This document shows positions 44,537-53,400 of a DNA stretch of 64,000 nt, piece after piece. How positions within the stretch are numbered: the first letter of the stretch is position 1; each line of letters begins with the position of its first letter. Under the pieces are notes generated by a model. It saw nothing but the letters and a program-made list of their open reading frames with translations. It ran no database searches and was not told the origin of the DNA. The DNA comes from Clostridia bacterium. GTDB taxonomy: Bacteria; Bacillota; Clostridia; Oscillospirales; RGIG577. The stretch spans positions 64,731-128,730 of the forward strand of contig JAFWDJ010000011.1 in NCBI GenBank assembly GCA_017513095.1. The letters run 5' to 3'. A program made the position numbers and the translations under genes.

Positions 44537-44757
44537 CGGGGCACCGCCTCCTCTCCTATGAAGGGCTTGTCGAGCGCCGTAAAAAGCGTGCCGCGCATGA
44601 GCGCAGCTTCCGCGTCGTAAAGCCCCTCCCATTCCTGCATGGGCGCGTATGCCATTGCAAGCGGCAGCGGCGAGCACGACGTATAGGGAAATACCGCCGT
44701 ATCCGCCGAGCCGCCGCCCGGGCAGCAGTCTGTCCGGTTCACATTAGTCTTCTGCAT
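44533..44757 (-). CDS. cotJA: Spore coat-associated protein CotJA
   Basis: A 74-residue protein with the LPLAMAYAPMQEWEGLYDAEAA-type core, in which the family's AMAYVPMQ-W motif is visible. It starts the cotJABC operon. A CGGAGGC/GCCTCCG hairpin lies about 40 bases upstream in the leader (44795-44812). I could not place a clear sigma-E promoter by eye. Confidence 0.93.
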   Translation of the reverse strand: MQKTNVNRTDCCPGGGSADTAVFPYTSCSPLPLAMAYAPMQEWEGLYDAEAALMRGTLFTALDKPFIGEEAVPR

Positions 44758-44921
44758 CGTTTTGCTCCCTTTTAAATCTATATAAAGGGCAAAACGGAGG
44801 CGTGTGCCTCCGCCGCCCGTGGTATATATTACTCCGTCGGGCCGCGGTATGTGAATCGCGGGGATTTATTTGGGCTTTATGCGGCTTTATGCGAAGTTTT
44901 GCGCGACGGGGGCGTATTAAA

Positions 44922-44960
44922 ATTATACGTATTGACTTAATACGTATAATATGGTAGTAT
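44922..44960 (+). promoter_or_regulatory. hicAB promoter with palindromic operator
   Basis: TTGACT (44932-44937), a 17-base spacer and TAGTAT (44955-44960). A perfect 12-bp inverted repeat, ATTATACGTATT and AATACGTATAAT (44922-44933 and 44939-44950, 5-base centre), covers the -35 box and spacer. This is where the DNA-binding HicB antitoxin would be expected to repress. Confidence 0.8.
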
Positions 44961-45004
44961 ATTAACTGCAAGGAGCCCTTATAATAACGAAGGGAGGCAT
45001 AAGA

Positions 45005-45193
45005 ATGCCGAAAACTCCCAAGGCTATGGAAAAGATAATACTTGCCGACGGCTGGGTCTTCAAATCCCAGGAGGGGTCTCATAGGCATTACGTGCATCCC
45101 ACAAAGAAGGGCAAGGTAACTATCCCGTTCCACAAGAAGGAATTAGGTATCTTCGTTGAAAAGTCCATAATGAAGCAGGCCGGGCTTTTATAG
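45005..45193 (+). CDS. hicA: HicA mRNA-interferase toxin
   Basis: A 62-residue protein. The dsRBD-like core has GSHRHYVHPTKKG with the catalytic His region, and VTIPFHKKEL closes the fold, both HicA hallmarks. GAAGGGAGG lies upstream. It would cleave mRNA when not bound by the HicB encoded 37 bases downstream. Confidence 0.92.
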   Translation: MPKTPKAMEKIILADGWVFKSQEGSHRHYVHPTKKGKVTIPFHKKELGIFVEKSIMKQAGLL

Positions 45194-45230
45194 CCCCCCG
45201 ACGCTTTACAATCTATTGGAGTGTGATTAT

Positions 45231-45656
45231 ATGTTATCCGCATACCCTGCGTGCTTCTTTAAAGAGGAGTCGGGTTACAGCGTGGTCTTTCCCGACCTTA
45301 ATTATCTTTCCACCTGCGGCGATTCTCTCGACGAAGCGCTGTCCGCCGCCATCGACTGTCTGGCCGGGTATCTATACGTTTCAGAAAAAGACGGAGAAGT
45401 CATTTTACCGCCCTCCGATCCGTCGGCGGTCGATCTTAAAGCGGTCGCGTCCGAGCTCGGCGTTCCGGCTCCGCCTTCGTCCTTCGTGAACGTGGTCACG
45501 GTAGACGTAAAAGAGTACGCAAAAAAGCATTTTGAACGATCGGTCAAAAAAACGCTTACGATTCCCGTGTGGCTCAACGAAGCCGCGCAGCGGGAGGGTC
45601 TGAACTTCTCTCAGGTCCTGCAGGAGGCCTTAAAAGAGCGCCTGAGCATAAATTAG
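45231..45656 (+). CDS. hicB: HicB antitoxin
   Basis: A 141-residue protein from the ATG at 45231 (GGAGTG 7 bases upstream). The N-terminal partly degraded RNase H-like domain (YSVVFPDLN, CGDSLDEALSAA) neutralises HicA. The C-terminal segment (about 105-141, TIPVWLNEAAQREGLNFSQVLQEAL) is a ribbon-helix-helix DNA-binding unit that should bind the palindrome upstream of hicA. Confidence 0.92.
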   Translation: MLSAYPACFFKEESGYSVVFPDLNYLSTCGDSLDEALSAAIDCLAGYLYVSEKDGEVILPPSDPSAVDLKAVASELGVPAPPSSFVNVVTVDVKEYAKKHFERSVKKTLTIPVWLNEAAQREGLNFSQVLQEALKERLSIN

Positions 45657-45664
45657 GCAAAAAG

Positions 45665-45697
45665 GAAGCCCGTAGAAAAAGGACGGGCTTCTTTTGC
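45665..45697 (+). terminator. Terminator after hicB
   Basis: GAAGCCCGT / ACGGGCTTC stem followed by TTTT, just after the hicB stop. Confidence 0.8.
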
Positions 45698-45802
45698 CTC
45701 ATTCGCGCGGCGGGGCGTATTAAAGTTACTTTTCAGATAAAATCAAACGAAAGAGCGCCCTGACGGGAGGCAGCGCTAAAGCGCGTGAATTGCAAGAATT
45801 TA

Positions 45803-45831
45803 TTGACACTTCAAGCGGCTTATTGTAAAAT
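45803..45831 (+). promoter_or_regulatory. Promoter of the ThiN-domain gene
   Basis: TTGACA (45803-45808), a 17-base spacer and TAAAAT (45826-45831), about 40 bases before the ATG at 45872. Confidence 0.8.
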
Positions 45832-45871
45832 TACAGTCAGAACAAAACCACAATCAGGGAGGGGAACAAAT

Positions 45872-46396
45872 ATGAACAGCGAAAGATACGAAATATTAGG
45901 TCAGATCGTGGAGGCGGCAAAGATGGTCTGCGCGTCCGAAAAGGTGACGCCGCTCATTCCCGAGGTAAGAAGCAACATCACGATGTGCACGAGCGACCCG
46001 AAGACGCCGCAGGACGTTGCGGGCATTCCCGGAAGGATCACCGTTATAAACGGCCGTCCCGCCGTATACGCGTATCCCGACTGGGCCGCGTCCGTAAATA
46101 CGGCCTACGTGCTCATAATGATGCACTCGTTCGACAGTAACGTGCGCGCCGTTATGGAGATAAGATATTCGCCGAAGCTTATCGAGGCTCTCTCAAAGAA
46201 CGGCTATACGCTCTATGAGATACCCGACTCAAATTCGTGGGAGAGCACGATGAAGAAGGGCCTTACGGCGGGCCATGCCGACCTTCCGATATTCCACTCG
46301 AAGGGCGACTGGGCAAGAGAGGGCGCCGTTATCGTTTCCGGCCCCGACGCCGTTACCGTTGCAAAAAAGGTGCTCGCGATAGCCGAGCTTCTGTAA
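45872..46396 (+). CDS. Stand-alone ThiN-domain protein (thiamine-phosphate synthase family)
   Basis: A 174-residue protein from 45872 (GGGAGGGG 7 bases upstream). LIPEVRSNI, (D)VAGIPGRITVINGRP, RAVMEIRYSP and the closing RE-G-x-x-V-x-GPDAV pattern match the ThiN domain usually fused to ThiD in archaea. There it makes thiamine phosphate without ThiE. Here it stands alone with its own promoter and terminator, and no thi genes or TPP riboswitch are visible, so its role is open: TMP synthesis or ligand sensing. Confidence 0.75.
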   Translation: MNSERYEILGQIVEAAKMVCASEKVTPLIPEVRSNITMCTSDPKTPQDVAGIPGRITVINGRPAVYAYPDWAASVNTAYVLIMMHSFDSNVRAVMEIRYSPKLIEALSKNGYTLYEIPDSNSWESTMKKGLTAGHADLPIFHSKGDWAREGAVIVSGPDAVTVAKKVLAIAELL

Positions 46397-46419
46397 AAAG
46401 CATCGAAGAATAAAAGTAT

Positions 46420-46457
46420 GGCGCTGTCTCGTTTTTAGATGAGACAGCGCCTTTTTC
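46420..46457 (+). terminator. Terminator after the ThiN-domain gene
   Basis: An 11-bp perfect stem (GGCGCTGTCTC / GAGACAGCGCC) with a 10-base loop and TTTTT. Confidence 0.9.
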
Positions 46458-46481
46458 GTTTGTTTTTTTCTCCGCGTACAC

Positions 46482-47927
46482 CTACGCGCGCTTTCGCCAC
46501 GTTGCGGGTGCGAGCGTTAAGAGCACGGGGAATATCTCAAGTCGGCCGAAGAGCATGTCTATCATGAGGACCGCCTTGGAAAAGCCCGAAAGCAGCGCGT
46601 AATTGCCCGACGGTCCCACCTTGCCGAAGCCGGGGCCGATGTTATTTAAGCACGCGACGACGGCCGTCATGCGCGTTTCGAAATCGAAGCTCTCGACGGA
46701 CAGAAGAAGCAGCGAGGCAAGCGCGATAACGATATATACCGCAAGGAACGCGCACGTGCCGATGATTACGTTGTCCTCTATCACCTTTCCGCCGAGCTTT
46801 ACAGTGCTTACTGCGCGCGGATGGACGAGGCGGCGTATCTCGCGCTTTAAAATCCTGAAAAGCAGTATCACGCGCGCTATCTTAAAGCTGCACGTCGTGG
46901 AGCCCGCGCACGCGCCGCAGAACATGAGTATAAGAAGTATCACCTTTGAAAACTCGGGCCACGTCGTATAATCCGCCGTGGCAAAGCCCGTCGTCGTGAG
47001 TATCGCCGCCACCTGAAACGACGCGTACCTTAGCGCCTCGCCCGCGCTTTCGTATACGGACATGAGGTTTATCGCAACAACGGCTATCGCCGCGATTATT
47101 ATGCCGACATAGGCGCGAAGCTCCTCGTTTTTGAAAACCGAGCGAACATTGCCGATAAGCAGGAAATAAAAGAGATTTAAGTTTATGCCGAAAAGTATCA
47201 TGAATACGGTTATCACCGTTTCAAAATACGGATTGCCGTACGCGGCAATGCTTGCGTTCTTTACGGAAAAGCCGCCGGTGCCCGCCGTTGAAAAGGCGTG
47301 CGTCACGCTGTCGAAAAGCGGCATTCCGCCGATTAAGAGAAGTACGATCTCGATTACCGTCAGCGCGATGTATATGGCGTAGATTATCTTCGCCGCGTCC
47401 CTCATTTTTGGCACTATCTTATCGACTACGGGGCCCGTAAGCTCCGCGCGCATAAGGTATATCGAGCGGTTGCCCGCGAGCGGTATTACGGCCATGACGA
47501 AGAAGAGCACACCTATGCCGCCTATCCAGTGCGTAAAGCTGCGCCACAGAAGCATGCAGCGCGACAGTCCCTCGATGTTTTCAAGGATGCTTGCGCCCGT
47601 CGTGGTAAAGCCGCTGACCGTCTCGAAAAGTGCATTCTCAAAGCGCGGTATCTCTCCGCTTATATAAAACGGCAGGCAGCCGATAACGGAGAGCACCACC
47701 CACGCGAGCGCGACGATGGCAAAGCCCTCGCGCGCGTATATCACGCGGTTCTCGGGCTTCGTAAAGGTCAGAACGAAGCCGATGCCCGCCGCTACCGCCG
47801 CGGTGATGAAGAACTCGCGCCAGCCGCTCTCGCCGAAATACAGGGCGGAAAGCGCCGGAATTATGAGCATCGCGGCCTCGGCCAGCAGTATTTGTCCTAT
47901 TGTGTAAAAAACCATGCGTCGGTTCAT
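46482..47927 (-). CDS. trkH: Potassium uptake protein TrkH/KtrB type
   Basis: A 481-residue membrane protein with repeated M1-P-M2 units. Pore segments include TTTGASIL and STAGTGGFSV, plus later GPGFGKVGPSG-type filter loops. It is the ion-conducting subunit for K+ and works with the TrkA protein encoded 21 bases upstream. About 10 membrane helices, normal length. Confidence 0.94.
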   Translation of the reverse strand: MNRRMVFYTIGQILLAEAAMLIIPALSALYFGESGWREFFITAAVAAGIGFVLTFTKPENRVIYAREGFAIVALAWVVLSVIGCLPFYISGEIPRFENALFETVSGFTTTGASILENIEGLSRCMLLWRSFTHWIGGIGVLFFVMAVIPLAGNRSIYLMRAELTGPVVDKIVPKMRDAAKIIYAIYIALTVIEIVLLLIGGMPLFDSVTHAFSTAGTGGFSVKNASIAAYGNPYFETVITVFMILFGINLNLFYFLLIGNVRSVFKNEELRAYVGIIIAAIAVVAINLMSVYESAGEALRYASFQVAAILTTTGFATADYTTWPEFSKVILLILMFCGACAGSTTCSFKIARVILLFRILKREIRRLVHPRAVSTVKLGGKVIEDNVIIGTCAFLAVYIVIALASLLLLSVESFDFETRMTAVVACLNNIGPGFGKVGPSGNYALLSGFSKAVLMIDMLFGRLEIFPVLLTLAPATWRKRA

Positions 47928-47948
47928 TTCACGTTACCTCAAACGCTT

Positions 47949-49319
47949 TTACTTCAAAATGTCAAGAAGGTCGTTAAGTCCCGGATTCGTCGTTACCACG
48001 ACGACGTTGTCGCCCTTCATTATGACGGTGTCGCCGCCGGGTATTATTATCTCGCTGCCGCGCGTTATGCACGCTATGAGTATGTTCTCTTTAAGCGAAA
48101 GCTTTGAAAGCGGCACGCCCACGATGTCGGGCGACTGAGAGCGCACGGCAAATTCAAGCGCCTCTACCCTGCCGCCCGCAATGGAGTAGAGCGTTTCTAC
48201 GTTCGAGCCTATCGAATTTTGCACCGCGCGCACGTACTGCGCCATCTGATTTGCCGTGATGTCGCGCGGGGACACGGCGCTTTCAAGCCCCGCCGCCGCA
48301 ACGAGCCCCGAAAGAGAGGGGCGCGACACCTTCGCTATTACCTTGGGCACGTTTCGGCCCGTCGCGTACATCGCAATTATTATGTTCTCCTCGTCGGAGC
48401 CCGTGAGCGTCACAACGGCGTCGGTGTTGTCAATGCCCTCCTCGAGAAGCACCGACTGGTCCGTCGCGTCGCCGTTTATTATCATCGCCTTCGGCAGAAG
48501 CTCACAAAGCTCCACCGCGCGCGCCTCATTCTGCTCGATTATCTTTACGTCGACGCCGATGGCAAGAAGCATCTGAGAAAGGTAGAACGATATGCGGCTG
48601 CCGCCGATCATCATAACGCTGCCCACCTCGCGCTTGAGCGCGCCGAGCACGCCGAAGAACGCCTCGAGATTCTTTCTCGACGCCGCGATGCGTATTATAT
48701 CGCCGCTTCGCAGTATAAAGTCGCCCGAGGGGATGAATACGTCCTCGCCGCGCTGCACTATGCATATGAGCACCCTTGCGCCGACTTTTTTCGGAAGATC
48801 GCGAAGCTGCAGGCCGCTCAGTACCGAGTTTTCGCGCACCCGAAGTCCCACAAGCTCCGCGCGTCCGCCCGAGAACGTGTCAATGTCTATCGCCGAGGGA
48901 AAGCGAAGCATGCGAAAGAGCTCCCGCGCGGTAACGAGGTCGGGGTTTATGACCATGGAAAGGCCCAGCTCCTCGCGAATGAGCTGCACCTGGGAGTTGT
49001 ACTCGGGATTTCTCACGCGCGCTATCGTATACTTCGCGCCGAGCTTCTTTGCGACGAGGCAGCACAAGAGATTCATCTCGTCGGAATTGGTGCAGGCTAT
49101 GAGAAGATCGGCCGAGGGCACGCCGGCTTCGTTCTGCGTCGCAACGGTCGCGCCGTTGCCGCATACGCCCAATACGTCGAAGCTGTTCGTAATGTCCGTT
49201 ACGACGCGCCGCGACTTATCGACGAGGGTGACCCTATGATTTTCCTTTGCAAGCTGTTCCAAAAGCGCGGAGCCTATTTTCCCGCCGCCGACAACTACTA
49301 TCTTCACAAGCAACCACAT
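47949..49319 (-). CDS. trkA: Trk system regulatory subunit TrkA
   Basis: A 456-residue cytoplasmic protein with two RCK_N-RCK_C units. The first Rossmann loop is VVVGGGKIGSAL, the second MMIGGSRISFYL near residue 230, and each is followed by a TrkA-C domain (LSGLQLRDLP and VPLSKLSLKE). NAD(H)/ATP binding gates TrkH. The start may be GTG at 49307 rather than ATG at 49319, since neither has a strong ribosome site. Confidence 0.93.
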   Translation of the reverse strand: MWLLVKIVVVGGGKIGSALLEQLAKENHRVTLVDKSRRVVTDITNSFDVLGVCGNGATVATQNEAGVPSADLLIACTNSDEMNLLCCLVAKKLGAKYTIARVRNPEYNSQVQLIREELGLSMVINPDLVTARELFRMLRFPSAIDIDTFSGGRAELVGLRVRENSVLSGLQLRDLPKKVGARVLICIVQRGEDVFIPSGDFILRSGDIIRIAASRKNLEAFFGVLGALKREVGSVMMIGGSRISFYLSQMLLAIGVDVKIIEQNEARAVELCELLPKAMIINGDATDQSVLLEEGIDNTDAVVTLTGSDEENIIIAMYATGRNVPKVIAKVSRPSLSGLVAAAGLESAVSPRDITANQMAQYVRAVQNSIGSNVETLYSIAGGRVEALEFAVRSQSPDIVGVPLSKLSLKENILIACITRGSEIIIPGGDTVIMKGDNVVVVTTNPGLNDLLDILK

Positions 49320-49341
49320 CCCACTAAATTACTATCATAAT

Positions 49342-49370
49342 ATTTTACCATTTAATCGCGGCCGTGACAA
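49342..49370 (-). promoter_or_regulatory. Promoter of trkA-trkH
   Basis: TTGTCA (49370-49365), a 17-base spacer and TAAAAT (49347-49342) on the minus strand, about 23 bases before the trkA start. Confidence 0.65.
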
Positions 49371-49464
49371 GACGGGCGGAAAAAATTCGCGGATGAGCTG
49401 TGCGCTTAACTGAAATAACGGTTGATATGCCTTACACGCGGTATCGTGCGCTTTCTCTCATATA

Positions 49465-49493
49465 TTGACATTTGTTTGACAATGCTGTATCAA
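49465..49493 (+). promoter_or_regulatory. Promoter of the small Cys-rich gene
   Basis: TTGACA (49465-49470), a 17-base spacer and TATCAA (49488-49493). A second TTGACA sits inside the spacer. Confidence 0.6.
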
Positions 49494-49540
49494 AATAAAA
49501 GACGATAAACCGTTTCACTTTTCTGAAAGGAGGGCTTGCA

Positions 49541-49753
49541 ATGTCGATACTTCTCTATTTGCTGACGGTAGAGTACGAAGAAGAGCCGGAAAGAGACTGC
49601 GAAGAGAAGAAGGCGCTTCTCGAAGCTGAGGAGCGTGCGCGTGACCCTTGGCTGTTCTGCGACGAAATCTGTTGCGAATGCGAAAAAGAGACATTCGATT
49701 CCTGCGAATATGCCCTCAAAATGACGTACAACCGTTATTCCAACCCGATTTGA
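49541..49753 (+). CDS. Small acidic Cys-rich protein, unknown
   Basis: A 70-residue protein with an excellent AAAGGAGGGC ribosome site, its own promoter and a terminator, so it is likely expressed. The first half is Glu/Asp-rich (VEYEEEPERDCEEKK). The second half holds a cluster FCDEICCECEKETFDSCEY that could bind a metal or form disulfides. No signal peptide and no recognised family. Confidence 0.65.
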   Translation: MSILLYLLTVEYEEEPERDCEEKKALLEAEERARDPWLFCDEICCECEKETFDSCEYALKMTYNRYSNPI

Positions 49754-49763
49754 CGCGCAAAAA

Positions 49764-49790
49764 ACGGCGGGGGATTTTTCCCTCGCCGTC
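49764..49790. terminator. Bidirectional terminator between the Cys-rich gene and rpmE
   Basis: ACGGCGGGGGA / TCCCTCGCCGT with one mismatch. On the minus strand it is followed by TTTTTT, so it mainly ends rpmE. Confidence 0.75.
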
Positions 49791-49804
49791 TTACGGTTAT
49801 ATTA

Positions 49805-50011
49805 TTATTTGCCTGCAAGATTAAATCTCTTATTGAACCTGTCTACGCGGCCGCCGCTGTCAACAAGCTTCTGCTTACCTGTATAGTAAGGATGGCACTT
49901 TGAACATACTTCCACTTTTATCTCGGGCTTAGTGGACATAGTCTCAATAACTTCACCGCATGCGCATTTGATAACTGCCTTCCCGTATTTCGGATGGATA
50001 TCTGCTTTCAT
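49805..50011 (-). CDS. rpmE: Ribosomal protein L31, zinc-binding form
   Basis: A 68-residue protein. [12 protein letters not shown] opens it, CAC and CSKC provide the four zinc cysteines, and [20 protein letters not shown] is the L31 signature. It has its own promoter and terminator. The Zn-binding (C+) version suggests that a zinc-free alternative could exist elsewhere, but none is seen here. Confidence 0.97.
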   Translation of the reverse strand: MKADIHPKYGKAVIKCACGEVIETMSTKPEIKVEVCSKCHPYYTGKQKLVDSGGRVDRFNKRFNLAGK

Positions 50012-50052
50012 TTTCAGTTCACCCCATTTCGAATATTAAATCGCTGTCTGAT

Positions 50053-50081
50053 ATAATACCACAACATTTTGCGAATTGCAA
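50053..50081 (-). promoter_or_regulatory. Promoter of rpmE
   Basis: TTGCAA (50081-50076), a 17-base spacer and TATTAT (50058-50053) on the minus strand. Confidence 0.7.
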
Positions 50082-50110
50082 TACCAAAACCTACATTTTT
50101 TAAAATAAAT

Positions 50111-50146
50111 GCGGCTTTGTATTATACTTTTTTCATAAAAGCCGCC
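50111..50146 (-). terminator. Probable terminator after the FtsB-like gene
   Basis: GCGGCTTT / AAAGCCGC with a 19-base AT-rich loop, followed by ATTTATTTT on the minus strand, right after the stop of the 50147 gene. Confidence 0.55.
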
Positions 50147-50395
50147 TCAGCCGGTGTCTTTAAGCTCGCCGTACTTGTTTACGTATCTGTCAAGCTCGTC
50201 CTCAAGCTCGGCTATCCTCTGCTCGTCCTCTTTGATTTGGTCCTCGAGCTTCTCTATCTGTCTGTCGATGCTGTTTCGCGATATATACGTATACGACGGC
50301 TCAATGTAGAGCTTCACCGACAGAAAGAACGCCGCGAAAAATACCGCAACTACTATTATGACCCACATGATGAAGCGGGCCACGCCCTTTTTCAT
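50147..50395 (-). CDS. FtsB/DivIC-like small membrane coiled-coil protein
   Basis: An 82-residue protein with one membrane helix (about 8-27) and then a heptad-rich coiled coil (about 42-75, QIEKLEDQIKEDEQRIAEL). The topology and size match the septum-formation initiator family (FtsB/DivIC), though the sequence is too short for certainty. Ribosome site AAAGGAGGAG. It lies 25 bases after addA, and probably shares its transcript. Confidence 0.6.
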   Translation of the reverse strand: MKKGVARFIMWVIIVVAVFFAAFFLSVKLYIEPSYTYISRNSIDRQIEKLEDQIKEDEQRIAELEDELDRYVNKYGELKDTG

Positions 50396-50420
50396 TTTGA
50401 TTTCTCCTCCTTTTTTGCCC

Positions 50421-53400
50421 TTACGCGCCGAAGCTTACAAGCCTGCCCGCGTAAAATCCGTAAACGTATACCTCGGCGCATTCAAGGCCGAACACCTCGG
50501 ATACGGCTCTCTTGTATACGTCAAGCTGTCCCTTGTAGCGGCGCCGCAGAACGTCCTCGTCGCTCGTTTTGTCCGTTTTGAAGTCTATAAGCACCGCCGC
50601 GCCGTTTTCATCCTCGAAAAAGCAGTCGATAACGCCCTGCACCATTATATCGGCGCCGCCGGGCTCCACATCGTAAAAAAGGCTTGCGTCCGACGCCATG
50701 AAAAACCGCTTCTCCCGATAGAGGGCGCGCGCGCGTTTCATGCGGGCGAAAATCTCCGTGCCGAAAAAGCGCATGAGCGCGCCGTAGTCGAGCATTTCTG
50801 CCTGACGCGGCGTCATCCTGCCCGCCGCGGCAAAGGCTTCAGCCTGGGCTTTAAGCTCTTTTTCGCAATTCGTCTTTGAAAAATCGACAAGCTCCATGAA
50901 AAGATGCATGGCCGTGCCGCGTTCGGCGGAGCCGTCCGCCTCGCCGTGCTTCCTTTTATAGAATTCCGGCGTTTTAAGCTCGCCCGCGTGCTTTATGTAC
51001 ATGGGCTGCTCGTACGGCTTTTCGACCTCCATAAGGCGTCCCTTTATCTCCGTCGCGGACAGCTTCTGGGGCACCGCGGCGTACTGCGCGAAGGGATACT
51101 CAAAACAGAGCCTTTCGCGTATGAACGACGTATCGGGGACTTCGCCGTCCGCCGCCTCCTCGCCCGACGATGCGAAGGCAGGGCTTACCTCGCCCGCGTC
51201 CGACAGAAGCACAAACGAAAGCTCCCCGCCGCACGAGAGCGGCAAAGCTACACGGCTGCCCTCTGTGATCTCGCCCGCCTCGTATACTTTAAAGCCGCGC
51301 AAAAGAAGGTCGAGAAAGCTTTTCGCCTTCGTCGTAAAGTATCCGTTGTCCGCGGCCGAAAGCGTCCCCAAAAGTCCGGCGCTTTTCGCCGTATATTTGC
51401 CCGTGCCGATAAGGATGAGCTTTTCCATAGCCCGCGTCATGGCGACGTAGAGCGTTCGCATTTCCTCCGAAAAGGCGCGCCGTTCAAGCCGCTCCTTAAG
51501 CGCAAGCTTCGCCGCCGTGGGGTAGTAAATAAGCCTTTGGGCATCGAAAAAGTCGCAGCCGAGGCCGAGCTTTTCTTCAAACAGAACGGGCTCCGACAGA
51601 TCCGTTGTATTGAACTTTTTGCCGAGACCCGCGACGATGCATACGGGAAATTCAAGGCCCTTCGACTTATGTATGCTCATTATCTTTACGGCGTCGGCGC
51701 CCTCGTCGACGCTCCCGGACGACTCTATTTCAATATTGTTCTCGATGAGATAATCAATATACAGAATAAATCCGAAAAGGCCGCTGTAATGCGACTGCTC
51801 GTAGTCGCAGGCTATCTTAAAAAGCGTCTGAAGCTTTTTTACCCTCGACGCGCCGCCGCGAAGACCCAAAAGCAGCGCCTTTACGGACGTGCTTTCGTAA
51901 ATATGGTCAAGAAGCTCGGGCGCGGTCATGTCCTTCGACAAAAGCCTTGCTTTTTCGATATATCTTAACATATGCGCGCACTTTTTGCAACCCGCCCGCG
52001 CGTTTGCCCCGACGGCGTCATAAAGCGACATATCCGCGCCGCCGAGACGTATCGTCATTATCTCGTCGTCCGAGAAGTTGAATATAGGCGAACGCATTAC
52101 CGCCGCGAGCGGTATGTCGAGCATCGGATTGTCTATTACCCGAAGGATCGACAGTATGAGAAGCACATCGGGGTCCGTAAAGAAGTCGTCCTTGCTTTGT
52201 GAGCTTACGGGGATTTGAAGCTCGGCAAACGTTTTCTCGTAGACCGCCGCGTACGGATTTACGGAGCGAAGCAGCACGGCGAAATCGCCGAAGGATGCCG
52301 GACGCGAGGTCTTTGATTTCGTGTCGAATACGGGAAATCCCTCATTGATTTTGGAAAGTATGAGCTTCGCCGCGAGTCTCGCCTCGCGTTCGGTCGAGCT
52401 TAACTCCTCCTCGTCGGCCCCGTCGCCGTCGCCGCCGTCTTTTCCCCCGTCCGCGTCCTTTTTTTCGGGCTGTATCAGGTAAAATTCCGTCGTATTGTCG
52501 GCCTCGGGCGCGTTATAGAGGTCGTTGTGGTATAGAAACTCGGCGCGCGTATATGAAAGCTCGCCCGCGTAAACGGACATTATCTCTGAGAATACGGCGT
52601 TTACGGCGTCTATGACCTGTGCGCGGCTTCTGAAGTTCGTCGAAAGCAGTATGAGCGCGTTTTCCTTTGCGTCCTGCTCCTTTGAAAATTTGGCGTACTT
52701 TTCAAGGAAAATCCTCGGATTTGCCTGCCTGAAGCCGTAAATGCTCTGCTTTACGTCGCCCACCATGAAGAGGTTTTTGCCCTCATCGCGCGAAAGCGCC
52801 TGAAAAATCAGCTCCTGTATGGTGTTTAAGTCCTGATATTCGTCTATGAATATCTGGCGGTAGCGTTTTGAGAGCGTTTTTGAAAGCTCCGTCTTTTTTA
52901 TGGCTCCGTCTTCGTCGCGCTTGCAGAGAAGCGCCACGGCCGTATGCTCGAGATCGTTGAAATCGAGTATGCCCGCCGCCGTTTTCTCCTCGCCGTAATT
53001 CTTCGCAAACGCAAGGATGGCAAGCCTAAGGCCCCTTACCGCGGGCAGCATTCCTCTTATGTCCTCCGCAAGCGAAGCGCTCCTGTCCGTGAATATCTTA
53101 TCGCAAAACGGCTTTAAGTCATCTTTCAGCACGTCGCGCACGTCTTTATACCTGTAATGCTTTGCCTCGTCGTCTTTTTTTCTGTCGATAGCAGGGAACT
53201 TCGGGAACTCGGCGCCGCAAAGCAGCTCATACGCCTCGTCCCAGGTAAGACAGCTTTTCGCAAGAGAACGAAGAAGACCTATCTCCCGCCCGAACGTCTG
53301 CGCGTATTTTTCGTCGGCCGAATAGTCGGGCTCAAGATTTTCGTAAACAGAGAGATACGCCTCCGCCATAACGCGAAGCTTTATAAGAAGCTCCCGCCCG

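Noticed and set aside
48219..49340. 373-residue open frame on the plus strand
   Set aside because: Exactly antisense to trkA, with no start signal or motif.
50904..51968. 354-residue open frame on the plus strand
   Set aside because: Antisense to addA, extremely basic, with no ribosome site.
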